This document shows positions 17,442-26,622 of a DNA stretch of 64,000 nt, piece by piece. The stretch is taken from assembly GCA_017644045.1 (NCBI GenBank), contig JAEPMI010000006.1, positions 150,980 through 214,979 on the forward strand, given 5' to 3'. The notes below the pieces were generated by a model, which was not told the DNA's origin, did no database searches, and was given only the letters and a program-made list of their open reading frames with translations. Numbering within the stretch: the stretch's first letter is position 1; each line of letters starts with the position of its first letter. Position numbers and translations under genes: made by a program. The stretch is from Deltaproteobacteria bacterium. GTDB taxonomy: Bacteria > Myxococcota_A > Polyangia > Polyangiales > Houyiibacteriaceae.

Positions 17442-17994
17442 ATGGCCACCACGATGATTCGCGCCCTCCTCCTGCTCCTCTGCGCCAGCCTCGTCGGTTG
17501 TTTCCGTGCCCACGGCCTGGGCGACGACGACGGCCCACCCGTGATCCGGAGAACGGACGCCGCGCCGCCGGGCGATCCGGGTCGCGACCTGGGACCCATC
17601 GAGGTCGACCCACCGCCACCCACGGGGTGCGGGGCACCGGACGGTCTCCCCGAGAGCATGGAGTGCGTGGGCCTGTGCCAGAACGTCTGCAACCGCTTCG
17701 CCAGCTGTGGCGGGAGCTTCGACGACTGCCTCGCGGGCTGCTTCGAAGCCTACCGCTGCCCCGGTGAGACCCCCGGTCATGACGCGGCCATCTGCATGGG
17801 CGCAGGCCCGGACGGGGGTTGCCCAGCCGTCTGTGCGTGGGTCCCGACCTTCGGCGGGTTCGGCACCGGACCGGTCTGCGCGGGACCGGTCGACCCGCCG
17901 GCCGCCTGTGCCGGGCGCGACTTCTGCGATTGCGGGAGCGGGTGTGACCCACTGATCGACCTGACCACCGGCTGCATCTGTCCCTGCCGGTCTC
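17442..17994 (+). pseudogene. Cys-rich lipoprotein truncated at its 3' end
   Basis: The first about 184 residues are a convincing lipoprotein: signal 'MIRALLLLLCASLVGC' (start ATG 17442 or 17454), a Pro/Asp-rich linker, and a Cys-rich domain ('CVGLCQNVCNRFASCGG', 'CLAGCFEAYRCPGE', 'DFCDCGSGCDPLIDLTTGC') ending 'ICPC'. After about 17994 the frame stays open to 18773 but encodes only Arg/Pro-rich out-of-phase sequence, while the real coding frame switches to that of the next gene. So the lipoprotein has lost its natural end. A deletion joining two genes is the simplest reading; a sequencing or assembly error is the alternative. Confidence 0.65.
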
Positions 17995-18093
17995 ATCAAG
18001 TGGAACCGCGCGCGGGAGTCGCGGGCGGAGGCGTCCTGGGCCCACGCGGCAACGCGCTTCGCGCTCACCGAAGCGCCGACCGAGCGCCGAACG

Positions 18094-18972
18094 TTGCGTG
18101 GTCACGTCCGAGGGGTGGCGATCGAGGTCCTCAGCGTCGAGCGCCACGTGGAGCAGGCGAGCCTCCCGGAGACCGTGGTCCGGGCCCGATGCTGCATCGT
18201 GCAGACCCCTGGCTTCCATCTGGCGGGTCACCGCTCGAGGGATCGCGGGTCACCGCACCCCGACGCCGAGCTCGATGGCGACCTGGCGAGCACCCACTGG
18301 CTCTGGACCGCCGAGCCGCGCGCGATCCAGCACCTGCTCACCGCGGATCACCGACGCCGACTGAGCAGCATCGGAGAGTACGGCAGCCTGCGCTGTTCGC
18401 GTGGCGTGATCGCAGCCACCCTCCCCGATGGTCTACTCAACCCCGAACGGCTGGAGCACATGGTCGCCCTGGTGGCGTCCGTCGCGGCCGTCGGTGCCGA
18501 CCTGCGAGATGCGCTGCTCTCCCTGGAGGGTCTCGTCGAGCGCGCCGACACCTCACCCGGCCTCACCATTCGAGAGATCGCCCAAGAGCTCGGCCAGCTG
18601 ATGGCAGTCCTCGGCGGCGCGGAGCCAGACGCCCTTCAGCCGAGCGTCTACGAGCTCTCGGTCGAGCGCGCGACGCTCGCGATCCACCTGACCTACTGGC
18701 GTGGCGCACCGGGCCTCGCAGTGAGCACGCCCACCACGGGAGAGCTCCCGAGCTTCTCCCTCCGGTGGGATGAAACGGGAAGGCGACATGGGGAGCCACC
18801 CGACGGGATCACCATCGAGCGCTTCTCCGAGCGCGAGGCCCTCTTGAAACACGACGGCTCGACGCTGCGCCTCTTCGTCCGCGGACCGCTCGACCCACCG
18901 GAGCTTCGGCGCCTGGCCGAGCGGATGGCCTCCCTGGCGAGTCAGGCACCGAGTGAAGGGCCCTTCCGCTGA
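18094..18972 (+). CDS. Hypothetical protein, probably truncated at the 5' end
   Basis: 292 aa from a TTG at 18094. The same frame is open back to 17965 and the upstream residues 'LIKWNRARESRAEASWAHA' look coding, but there is no ATG, GTG or TTG in that stretch. Comparable Myxococcota proteins often start with a membrane helix that ends in a similar basic sequence, so the membrane segment may be lost. Residues 1-60 form beta strands, the centre is helical, and the end is 'SLRLFVRGPLDPPELRRLAE'-like. Function is not recognised. It may be non-functional because of the fusion with the lipoprotein remnant. Confidence 0.55.
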   Translation: MRGHVRGVAIEVLSVERHVEQASLPETVVRARCCIVQTPGFHLAGHRSRDRGSPHPDAELDGDLASTHWLWTAEPRAIQHLLTADHRRRLSSIGEYGSLRCSRGVIAATLPDGLLNPERLEHMVALVASVAAVGADLRDALLSLEGLVERADTSPGLTIREIAQELGQLMAVLGGAEPDALQPSVYELSVERATLAIHLTYWRGAPGLAVSTPTTGELPSFSLRWDETGRRHGEPPDGITIERFSEREALLKHDGSTLRLFVRGPLDPPELRRLAERMASLASQAPSEGPFR

Positions 18973-19037
18973 GCGGCTGAACGTCATTGAAGGTCACCCA
19001 CCTTTTCGACCTCCCCAGGTTTGGGTATCGTTCGCGG

Positions 19038-20006
19038 ATGGGTGAACCGGCTTCAACCGCCGAGCCGAGTCTGCTGGACGGCTTCGCCATGTTCGACGGT
19101 GTCGCTCCGGGCCCACGGCAGGCCCTGCTGGCGGGCGCGGAGCGCCGCGAGCTGGCTCGAGGGGAGGTGCTCCTGCAGGAGGGCAGCCCGAACGACCGGA
19201 TGTATCTGATCCTCTCCGGTGAGCTCGGGGTCTTTCTCGCTGGCACCGGTAAGGAGGCCGTGGCGACCCTCGGCGCCGGCGAGAGCGTGGGCGAGATGTC
19301 GCTCCTCGACGGCAGCCCGGCGAGCGCGAGCGTGATCGCCCAATCGCCCTGCACCCTCCTCGGCGTCGACGAAGCCGGCTTCTGGGCACTCATCGAGAGC
19401 AGCCACGAGGTGGCGATCAGCCTGCTCGTCAAGCTCACCGGCCGGCTGCGCGCGAACAACGCGACCGTGAGCCAGAGCGTGATCCTGCGTCGCCGCTACG
19501 AGCGGGCGGCGATGTTCGACGGGCTCACCGGCATCCACAACCGCCGCTGGCTCGACGAAACGCTGCACCGGCTGGTGGGCCGGGTCGACGGACACGACGG
19601 CGGTTGCCTCTCGATCGCCCTGATCGACATCGACCACTTCAAAGCCTTCAACGACCGCTTCGGTCACGAGGCCGGCGACCGCGTGCTCACCACGGTGGCC
19701 CAGGTGCTCGCGCGCAATCTGAGGCCGACGGACCTCGTCGCGCGCTTCGGTGGCGAGGAGTTCGTGATCCTCTTCCCGGACACCGACATGCAGCACGCCT
19801 ACATCGCGGCCGAGCGCGTTCGCCGCGCGGTGGCCGCGGAGAAGCTCGTCTCCGAGGGGCGCCGGCTGCCGGCGGTCACCATCTCGATGGGCGTGGCCCA
19901 GTACCAGGACGGGCAGACGGTCCCCCAGATCCTCAAGGCCGCCGACGGCGCCATGTACGAGGCGAAGGCCAAAGGCCGCAACTGCGTCGTCGTCGCAGGC
20001 GGATAG
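19038..20006 (+). CDS. Cyclic-nucleotide-binding domain-diguanylate cyclase
   Basis: 322 aa. Residues about 10-130 form a cNMP/Crp-like beta-roll ('LQEGSPNDRMYLILSGELGV' in part, 'GAGESVGEMSLLDGSPASASV'-type phosphate cassette region). Residues 155-320 form a GGDEF domain: 'DGLTGIHNRRWLDETL', 'DIDHFKAFNDRFGHEAGD', GGEEF at 238-242 and an RPTD I-site at 229-232, so it is predicted active and feedback-inhibited. ATG 19038 begins just before the recognisable domain; a TTG at 18987 is less likely. It is the last plus-strand gene of the block that splits the translation cluster. Confidence 0.9.
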   Translation: MGEPASTAEPSLLDGFAMFDGVAPGPRQALLAGAERRELARGEVLLQEGSPNDRMYLILSGELGVFLAGTGKEAVATLGAGESVGEMSLLDGSPASASVIAQSPCTLLGVDEAGFWALIESSHEVAISLLVKLTGRLRANNATVSQSVILRRRYERAAMFDGLTGIHNRRWLDETLHRLVGRVDGHDGGCLSIALIDIDHFKAFNDRFGHEAGDRVLTTVAQVLARNLRPTDLVARFGGEEFVILFPDTDMQHAYIAAERVRRAVAAEKLVSEGRRLPAVTISMGVAQYQDGQTVPQILKAADGAMYEAKAKGRNCVVVAGG

Positions 20007-20064
20007 CCCGAAGGCGCGGCGGCTCACGGCCGGGTGGGGGGAACCCGGCCGGAGGCGCGTGCGA

Positions 20065-20613
20065 TCACTTCCGCTTGGGAGCGAGGATCGCGGTCATGGT
20101 CCGGCCTTCCATGCGGCCGGAGTTCTCGACGATGGCCAGGTCCTCGACCTCGCTGATGATGATGTCGATCTGACGCTTGGCGGTCTCGGGGTGGGTGATC
20201 TCGCGGCCACGGAAACGAACCGTGAGCTTCACCTTGTTGCCCTCTTCGAGGAAGCGCCGAACGTGCTTCACCTTGAACGCGATGTCGTGATCATCGGTCT
20301 TCGGGCGGAGCTTGATCTCCTTCAGCTCGACCTGGGACTGCCTCTTCTTGGCCTCGTTCTGCTTCTTCTTCTCTTCGTACTTGAAGCGGCCGTAGTCCAT
20401 GATCTTGCAGACCGGCGGTCGGGCCTTGGGGTTGACCTCCACCAGGTCGAGATCCTGCTCCTTGGCGATACGCCGAGCCTCGTCCGTGGAGATCACCCCG
20501 AGCTGCTCGCCGTCCGCGTTGATCACGCGGACTTCGGGAACCCGGATCCGATGGTTGACTCGATGACCGAAATCGCGCTTGCGGTCGCGGGGGTCGTAGC
20601 GACGTCGTCCGAT
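20065..20613 (-). CDS. infC: Translation initiation factor IF-3, AUC start
   Basis: 182 aa when started at ATC 20613. A strong AGGAGG lies 8 bases upstream of this ATC. The encoded N-terminus includes 'RVNHRIRVPEVRVINADGEQ', which matches the conserved IF-3 N-domain; the first standard start (GTG 20526) would remove 29 residues of it. The rest is canonical: 'GVISTDEARRIAKEQDLDLV', 'PPVCKIMDYGRFKYE', 'TVRFRGREITH'. Rare AUU/AUC starts are a known feature of infC that lets IF-3 control its own synthesis; the Myxococcus xanthus homologue (dsg) is reported to use AUC. Confidence 0.93.
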   Translation of the reverse strand: MGRRRYDPRDRKRDFGHRVNHRIRVPEVRVINADGEQLGVISTDEARRIAKEQDLDLVEVNPKARPPVCKIMDYGRFKYEEKKKQNEAKKRQSQVELKEIKLRPKTDDHDIAFKVKHVRRFLEEGNKVKLTVRFRGREITHPETAKRQIDIIISEVEDLAIVENSGRMEGRTMTAILAPKRK

Positions 20614-20648
20614 GACTAATTCCTCCTGAGAGTGGGCTCGCAGCCCAC
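20614..20648 (-). promoter_or_regulatory. infC leader: hairpin directly before a strong ribosome-binding site
   Basis: Minus-strand order: hairpin gtgggct-gcg-agcccac (20648-20632), ctctc, AGGAGG (20627-20622), then ATC 20613. The tight coupling of a stem with the site of a rare AUC start suggests translational control of infC. Confidence 0.6.
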
Positions 20649-20725
20649 GTTCCTACCCATGGTGCCTTCCGTCAGGGCGACGCCCATGAAAGCACCTCGA
20701 GCGGCGATTGGGTACCCACCCCCGC

Positions 20726-22738
20726 TCATGATTCGTTGGTGGCGCGCTGCGACGGCGGCGCGCTCTCCTGGACGATCCGGTCGCGGACCTGGTCCAGGGT
20801 GAGAAGCCCGATGTCCTTGTTCTCGTCGCGGCTGCGGACGCCGAGACCGCGGGCCTCGACTTCCTTGCCGCCGACGACGCCCACGTAGGGCACGCGCATC
20901 AGGCGGGCGGCGCGGATCTTCGCTCCGAGCCGTTCGTTGCTGTCGTCGACCGTGACCCGCACGCCGGCCTTGCGGAGCTCGGCGGCCGCTTCGTGCGCGA
21001 AGGCGTCGAAGTCGCTGGCCACGGTGACGATGCGGAGCTGCTCGGGCGCGAGCCAGGTCGGGAACTTGCCGGCCACGTGCTCGATGAGCACCGCGTAGAA
21101 GCGCTCGACGGATCCGAGCACGGCGCGGTGGAGCATCACCGGGCGATGGCGGTCGTTGTCGGCGCCGACATACTCGAGCTCGAAGCGCTCGGGCAGGGTG
21201 AAGTCGGCCTGCACGGTACCGAGCTGCCACGGACGACCGAGGGCGTCCTTGAGGTGGAACTCCACCTTCGGTCCGTAGAAGGCGCCCTCCCCTTCGAGGA
21301 TCTCGTAGGGGAGGCCCTTGGCCTCGACACCCGCGATGAGCGCCTGCTCGGCCTTGTCCCAGATGGCGTCGTCGCCGAGGCGCTCGTCGGGGCGAGTCGC
21401 GATGGCGATGCGCGCGTCGTGGAAGTCGAAGTCGCGATAGACCTCGAAGACCAGATCGATGAACGCGCCGATCTCACCGGGGAGCTGCTCCTCGGTGCAG
21501 AAGATGTGGCCGTCGTCCTGCGCGAAGCTGCGCACGCGAGTCATGCCCTGGGTCACACCGCTGCGCTCGTAGCGATGCAGCCGGCCGAAGTCCGCGTAGC
21601 GGAGCGGCAGCTCGCGGTAGCTCTTGAGCTGGCTGCCGAAGAGCAAGCAGTGGCTCGGGCAGTTCATCGGCTTCACGCCGAAGCGGACGTGCTCGTCGAT
21701 GATGTGCTTGCAGCTCTCGGGCGTACGCTCCTCGCCTTCCTTCGGGTCCTTGGCGAGCTCGGCGGCGGCTTCGTTCAGGCCGTCGAGGGTCGCGGCGAAG
21801 AACATGTTCTCGCCGTAGCTCGGCAGGTGACCGCTGGTCTCGAAGAGCTTCCGGTCGAAGATCTGCGGGGTGATGATCTCGTCGTAGCCGTGGCGCCCAT
21901 AGAGGCCGCGCACGTAGTCGATGAGCGCGTTGTAGATGGCCGCGCCGCGGGCGGTGAAGAAGGGCGACGCCGGAGCCCACGGGTGGAAGGTGAAGAGGTC
22001 GAGCTCCTTACCGATCTTCCGGTGGTCTCGCTTCTTCGCCTCTTCGATCTGCTTGAGGTGCTTCTTGAGCAGCTTCGGGTTCGCGAAGGCGGTCCCGTAG
22101 ATGCGCTGGAGCATCGGGTTCCGCTCGTCGCCGCGCCAGTACGCGCCGGCCACGTGGGTGAGCTTGAACGCCGCGAGGAAGCGGGTGCTCGGCACGTGCG
22201 GGCCTTCGCAGAGGTCGATCCAGTCGCCGTGCTTGTAGACCGAGAGCTCGCCTTCGAGGCGGTCGAGGTGCTCGGACTTGTAGCTCTCGCCCATCGACTC
22301 GAGCAGCGCCTTGAGCTCCTCGCGCTGCATCACCTCGCGGCGGAAGGGCAGGTCCTCTTCGATGATCTTCTTCATCTCCGCCTCGATGGCGGCGAGGTCG
22401 TCCTCGGAGAAGGTGCCTTCCGGGCGGTCGTAGTCGTAGTAGAAGCCGTCGTCGGTCGCGGGACCGAAGGCCACCTTGGTGCCGGGGAAGAGCCGCTGCA
22501 CCGCGTCCGCCATCACGTGGGCGGTCGAGTGACGGATGATCGCGAGCGCGTCGTCCTCGTGGGCGCGGATAGGGACCACCTCGGTCGCGCCTTCGGGCAC
22601 GGCGGAGTGCAGGTCTTTGACGACACCGTCCACTCGGGCGGCGACGACCTTCTTGTCGAGCTTCCCCTCGGCTTCGAGGTGCTCCTGGAGATTCTCAGCG
22701 GCGCTCATTGCGGTTGGACCATCGGGCTGGGTCCGCAT
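20726..22738 (-). CDS. thrS: Threonyl-tRNA synthetase
   Basis: 670 aa, close to the family length of about 640-650. N-terminal TGS-like domain (about 1-70, with a PDG word that supports ATG 22738 over ATG 22708), editing domain with 'IIRHSTAHVMADAV' (HxxxH metal/editing site), 'GAYWRGDERNPMLQRIYGTA' linker, class II catalytic core with 'KPMNCPSHCLLF' (zinc Cys), 'RVRSFAQDDGHIFC' and 'VGADNDRHRPVMLHRAVLGS', and C-terminal anticodon-binding domain. It begins the thrS-infC part of the split translation cluster. Confidence 0.96.
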   Translation of the reverse strand: MRTQPDGPTAMSAAENLQEHLEAEGKLDKKVVAARVDGVVKDLHSAVPEGATEVVPIRAHEDDALAIIRHSTAHVMADAVQRLFPGTKVAFGPATDDGFYYDYDRPEGTFSEDDLAAIEAEMKKIIEEDLPFRREVMQREELKALLESMGESYKSEHLDRLEGELSVYKHGDWIDLCEGPHVPSTRFLAAFKLTHVAGAYWRGDERNPMLQRIYGTAFANPKLLKKHLKQIEEAKKRDHRKIGKELDLFTFHPWAPASPFFTARGAAIYNALIDYVRGLYGRHGYDEIITPQIFDRKLFETSGHLPSYGENMFFAATLDGLNEAAAELAKDPKEGEERTPESCKHIIDEHVRFGVKPMNCPSHCLLFGSQLKSYRELPLRYADFGRLHRYERSGVTQGMTRVRSFAQDDGHIFCTEEQLPGEIGAFIDLVFEVYRDFDFHDARIAIATRPDERLGDDAIWDKAEQALIAGVEAKGLPYEILEGEGAFYGPKVEFHLKDALGRPWQLGTVQADFTLPERFELEYVGADNDRHRPVMLHRAVLGSVERFYAVLIEHVAGKFPTWLAPEQLRIVTVASDFDAFAHEAAAELRKAGVRVTVDDSNERLGAKIRAARLMRVPYVGVVGGKEVEARGLGVRSRDENKDIGLLTLDQVRDRIVQESAPPSQRATNES

Positions 22739-22770
22739 ACGGCCCGGCCTCGATGATGGCGCCGATGGAT

Positions 22771-22851
22771 GCTTCGACTCGAAAGTCTCATCGAAGCGGG
22801 AAGAAGAAACGCGGCACGACGCAAGGAGGCCGGACGACTCATCGAGTCGTC
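22771..22851 (-). other. Hairpins in the thrS leader
   Basis: In the 181-bp gap between tRNA-Val and thrS there are two inverted repeats: gcttcga/tcgaagc (22771-22777, 22791-22797) and gacgactc/gagtcgtc (22833-22840, 22844-22851, 3-base loop). They could end the tRNA transcript or regulate thrS, which is autoregulated through leader stem-loops in E. coli. No convincing T-box motif was found. Confidence 0.3.
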
Positions 22852-22919
22852 ACGGTGGCAGTCGTGCGGGTCTTCTTCGGGTTCATCGGTTCAGAAACTG
22901 TGCTTCCGGTCGGAAGCGG

Positions 22920-22991
<72 letters not shown>

Positions 22992-23093
22992 GAGAGAGCG
23001 ACCGAGATAGCCCTCGGCCCCGAATGAGTCAAGGGACGAATTTCGAGCGGGGACCAGCGCACGTCGGGCGCCCCCTCTTGGTATCCTCGGTCC

Positions 23094-24458
23094 ATGGGGA
23101 ACGATGAGCGGCTCTCGGCCATCCGTGAGCGGTTGGCTTGGCTCGGGGACAACGACGGCGCGGCGACGGTGTTCGGCGCCTCGCAGCACCGATGGCAGCT
23201 CGCGCCGCCGTTGAGCGAGGACCGGGTCGCGGCCTTCGAGAAGACGCACGGGATCACGCTGCCAGCGGAGTACCGCGCCTTCCTCACCACCGTCGGCGGC
23301 GGGGGCGCGGGGCCCTTCTACGGGCTGGCGGTGCTCGAAGCGCTCGAGCGCGACACCATGCCGAGCCACCACGTGACGATCACTGACGCCGACGGCGACG
23401 TGCTCGCCGAGGCGGGCACGGGTCCGCGGCCGGCGCCCGACGTGCGTTCGAGCGTGGCGCGGCCCTTTCCGCTCACGGAAGACTGGAAGCTCGAGAACGG
23501 CCCCGCGCCGATCGAAGCGGGCACCAGCGTGTACGACGGCTGCGTCTACCTCTGTGAGCAGGGCTGCGGCTACTTCGACTTCCTGGTGGTGAAGGGTGAG
23601 GCCGCCGGCCAGGTGTGGTCGGACTACACGGCTGCGGACGGCGCGATGACCAAGTCGGCCGACGACTTCCTGAGCTGGTACGAGCGCTGGCTCGAGGGCG
23701 CGCAGATCGAGTGGCTCGAGCGCAACGCGATGGACATGGCGCTCTGGGCCGAGCGGAACCATCCGGGCATCGAAGAGTGCGTCCGGCTGCTCGACGCCAC
23801 CCTCGAGCGGAACCCGCAGTGGGCCGACGGCTGGCGCGCCCGCGGCTACGTGCACCTGAACCGCGAGGAGCTCGAGCTGGCCGACGCGGCGTTCGTGAAG
23901 GCCGCCGAGCACGGGCGCGACGACACGCAGGCGCGGCTGCACCTCGATCGCGCGCGCATCGCCCGCTTCCGACAGGACCTGCAGACGGCGCTGGCCGAGA
24001 CGGAGGCCGGCCTCGCGCAGAAGAACCTCTGGGCGTCGACGAAGACGCAGCTGCACGAGGAGCGGCTGCAGGCGCAGGACGCCACCAGCGACGAGGAAGG
24101 CGCGCTCGCGACGCTCGAGGCGCTGGCAGCCAGCACCTACTTCACACCGACCCACCACTTCCGCCTCGCCGGCCGGCGGTTGACGCGTGGCGAGCCCGAG
24201 CTCGCGTGGAAGGTCATCGACCAGGCGATCGCCGACGACGTCGGACCGGACCGCGGCCGAAAGAAGCCGACCCGCCACGGCATGTACGGGCAGCTCGCCG
24301 CGTGGTTGGCGGAGATCGGCCACGAGGATCTCGCCGCGCTCGCCCGTGAGCAGCAGGGCCCGGCGCCGAAGGCCGCGTGGGGCGGCGGCGAGAGCGGCGG
24401 CAAGTCGTGGGACTCGAACGCCGGTGACGGCGGCAAGTCCTGGGGCAACGACGGCTGA
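23094..24458 (+). CDS. SUKH (SMI1/KNR4) domain-TPR protein with GGKSW tail
   Basis: 454 aa, soluble. Residues about 35-210 form a SUKH/SMI1-KNR4 domain ('FEKTHGITLPAEYRAFLTTVGGGG' in part, 'WKLENGPAPIEAGTSVYDGCVYL' in part, 'FDFLVVKGEAAGQVW'). This superfamily includes many immunity proteins against polymorphic toxins, but also housekeeping scaffold proteins. Residues about 220-410 are TPR-like helices. The tail (about 425-454) is Gly/Ser-rich with two GGKSW words. No toxin gene is adjacent, so an immunity role is not supported by context. Confidence 0.8.
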   Translation: MGNDERLSAIRERLAWLGDNDGAATVFGASQHRWQLAPPLSEDRVAAFEKTHGITLPAEYRAFLTTVGGGGAGPFYGLAVLEALERDTMPSHHVTITDADGDVLAEAGTGPRPAPDVRSSVARPFPLTEDWKLENGPAPIEAGTSVYDGCVYLCEQGCGYFDFLVVKGEAAGQVWSDYTAADGAMTKSADDFLSWYERWLEGAQIEWLERNAMDMALWAERNHPGIEECVRLLDATLERNPQWADGWRARGYVHLNREELELADAAFVKAAEHGRDDTQARLHLDRARIARFRQDLQTALAETEAGLAQKNLWASTKTQLHEERLQAQDATSDEEGALATLEALAASTYFTPTHHFRLAGRRLTRGEPELAWKVIDQAIADDVGPDRGRKKPTRHGMYGQLAAWLAEIGHEDLAALAREQQGPAPKAAWGGGESGGKSWDSNAGDGGKSWGNDG

Positions 24459-24489
24459 GCCGATCGGCACGGTGGATTCTTCGGACTCC

Positions 24490-26622
24490 ATGTCCCCTCC
24501 CGCGCTCGCGGGGACACGACCGCAGCCGACGGGATCCTTCGGTCTGCGCGACCTCGGCTTCGTGCTCGGCATCGCCGCGCTCTATGCGGTGACCGGACGG
24601 CTCGGTCTGCTCCTCGCGCAGACGCAGGAGAACGCCACGCTGATCTGGGCGCCCACCGGGCTCGCGCTCGCGGCGCTGGTGTTGCTCGGGCCACGGCACT
24701 GGCCCGGCGTGTTCATCGGGGCGGCGATCACGAACGCGACCATCGGCACGCCCGTGGGCGCGCTGGTCGGGATCACCCTGGGGAACACGTTGGAGGCCAT
24801 CGTCGGCTGGGCGTTGCTGACCAAGGTGGCCACACTGCAGCCCGGCTTCGCGCGCCTTCGCGACGTGCTCGCCTTCCTCTTCTTCGGCGTGCTGCTGAGT
24901 ACGACCGTGAGCGCGACCATCGGGGTGGGCAGCCTGGCGCTCGCGGGCGAGGTCGACGCCGCGAGCTTCGGGACGGTCTGGTCGATCTGGTGGCTGGGCG
25001 ACGCCGGGGGCGCGGCGGTCGTCGCGCCGCTGATCCTGGTCGTCGTCGAGGGCCGACCGTCGTGGCGCCGGGTGCTCGGGAGCGGCGAGTCGTGGGCCGC
25101 CATGCTGGTGCTCTGCGGACTCATGGCGCTCGCGTTCACCGGCGTGCTCGCAGAGGCCTGGCTCTCGCTCCTCTTCGCGCTCCTCGCGTTCCCCATCGTG
25201 GTCTGGGTCGGCCTCCGACTCGGACCGCGCGGCGCCGTGCTGGCCGGGACGGTGGCCGGTGCGTTCGCGGTGGTCGGCACGGCCCGCGGTCACGGTCCGC
25301 TGGTCGGCGCCGGCGGCTTCGACCTCTTCGTCCTCTGGGCGTACGTCTTCGCGCTCGGCACCGTCGCCATGATCCTCGCGGCGGCCATCGCGGAAGCGGA
25401 GGACGAGGCGGTCGCGCGACGACGTGGTGACGAAGAGCGCGCGCGGATGGCGGAGCAGCTGCAGCACATCCAGCGACTCGACAGCCTCGGCCTGCTCGCC
25501 GGTGGCATCGCCCACGACTTCAACAACTTCCTGTTGGCGATCCGGGGCAACGCGGAGCTGATGAAGAACCACCCGGAGCTCGCGCGCACCCGCGGAGACG
25601 AGCTGCTGGGGGCGATCGAGCGGGCGTCCGATCAAGCCGCCGAGCTCTGCGGGCAGCTGCTCACCTATGCGGGCCAGAGTCATCCGGAGAGGGCACCCGC
25701 GGATCTGGAGGCACTCGTGAAGGAGATGGCGCCGCTCCTCGAGACCTCGACCGGCCGCGGCGTGACCCTGGCGCTCGAGACCGAGCGCGTGCCCGCCGTA
25801 CTGGGGGACCGCACTCAGCTCCGCCAGGTCGTGATGAACCTCGTGCTCAACGCCGCTCAGAGCATGGGCGAAGGCGGCGGGACGGTTCGAATCCGCCTGT
25901 CGACCCGCGAGGTCTCCGAGGCCGAGCTCCGCGAGGGTTTCATGGCCTCGGAAGGACCCGCCGGCCGGTACGTGGTGCTCACCGTCACGGACGAGGGGTG
26001 CGGGATGGCGCCAGAGGTGGTCGAGCGGATCTTCGATCCCTTCTTCACCACCAAACGCGAAGGGCGCGGCCTCGGCATGCCCAGCGTGCTCGGCATCGTC
26101 CGCGCGCACGACGCCGCCATCAAGGTGCGCAGCGTGGTCGACCAGGGCTCGACCTTCGAGGTGCTGCTCCCCGCGCTCGAAGGGGTCGCGCTGCAGCTCG
26201 CCGAAGAGCTCGAGCCGCCCGCGCAGGCGGACGACGTGACCGAGCCCAGCCCCGACCGGGCGGAGACGGTCCTCCTCGCCGAGGACAACGACCACGTCCG
26301 CGCGGTCACGCGCATGGTGCTCGAGAGCGCCGGCTTCGCGGTCGTGCTCGCCACCAGCGGCGCCGAAGCGGTCGAGCGCTTCGAGGCCGACCCGACCGCC
26401 ATCGACGTGCTTCTCTTCGACGTGAAGATGCCCGGGATGAGTGGACCGGCCGCGCTACGGAAGATCCACGCGATCGCGCCCGCCTTCCCGGCGGTGCTGA
26501 TGAGCGGTTACGACGAAGGGCTCACGCAGGACCTCCCGGACACCCCGTTCATCCACAAGCCCTTCGAGCTCGAAGAGCTGGTCGAGATGCTCCGAGAGGC
26601 GATGCGCGAACGTCAGCGGTAG
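24490..26622 (+). CDS. MASE1 membrane-sensor hybrid histidine kinase
   Basis: 710 aa. Residues about 20-300 contain about eight membrane helices of the MASE1 type ('ENATLIWAPTGLALAALVLLG' in part). Then a HisKA domain with 'GGIAHDFNNFLLAIRGNAEL' (phospho-accepting His 342), an HATPase with 'NLVLNAAQSM' (N box), 'DEGCGMAP' (G1), 'GLGMPSVLGI' (G2), and a C-terminal receiver with 'LLAEDNDHVR', phospho-acceptor Asp 644 in 'LLFDVKMPGMSG' and 'IHKPF'. ATG 24490 is chosen; a GTG at 24472 adds six residues. It ends overlapping the convergent Cys-repeat gene by 10 bp. The output partner is not adjacent. Confidence 0.92.
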   Translation: MSPPALAGTRPQPTGSFGLRDLGFVLGIAALYAVTGRLGLLLAQTQENATLIWAPTGLALAALVLLGPRHWPGVFIGAAITNATIGTPVGALVGITLGNTLEAIVGWALLTKVATLQPGFARLRDVLAFLFFGVLLSTTVSATIGVGSLALAGEVDAASFGTVWSIWWLGDAGGAAVVAPLILVVVEGRPSWRRVLGSGESWAAMLVLCGLMALAFTGVLAEAWLSLLFALLAFPIVVWVGLRLGPRGAVLAGTVAGAFAVVGTARGHGPLVGAGGFDLFVLWAYVFALGTVAMILAAAIAEAEDEAVARRRGDEERARMAEQLQHIQRLDSLGLLAGGIAHDFNNFLLAIRGNAELMKNHPELARTRGDELLGAIERASDQAAELCGQLLTYAGQSHPERAPADLEALVKEMAPLLETSTGRGVTLALETERVPAVLGDRTQLRQVVMNLVLNAAQSMGEGGGTVRIRLSTREVSEAELREGFMASEGPAGRYVVLTVTDEGCGMAPEVVERIFDPFFTTKREGRGLGMPSVLGIVRAHDAAIKVRSVVDQGSTFEVLLPALEGVALQLAEELEPPAQADDVTEPSPDRAETVLLAEDNDHVRAVTRMVLESAGFAVVLATSGAEAVERFEADPTAIDVLLFDVKMPGMSGPAALRKIHAIAPAFPAVLMSGYDEGLTQDLPDTPFIHKPFELEELVEMLREAMRERQR

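Noticed and set aside
22709-22919. A T-box riboswitch before thrS
   Set aside because: The gap has hairpins and a gtgccgcg word, but no convincing T-box sequence or specifier loop is visible.
22992-23093. A fourth element of the A/B/C class upstream of the SUKH gene
   Set aside because: The ends (gaccgagata and its inverse with a bulge) are short and the length is only about 95 bp.
23094-24458. A polymorphic-toxin immunity locus around the SUKH protein
   Set aside because: No toxin, Rhs or secretion gene is adjacent, and the protein is fused to TPR repeats.
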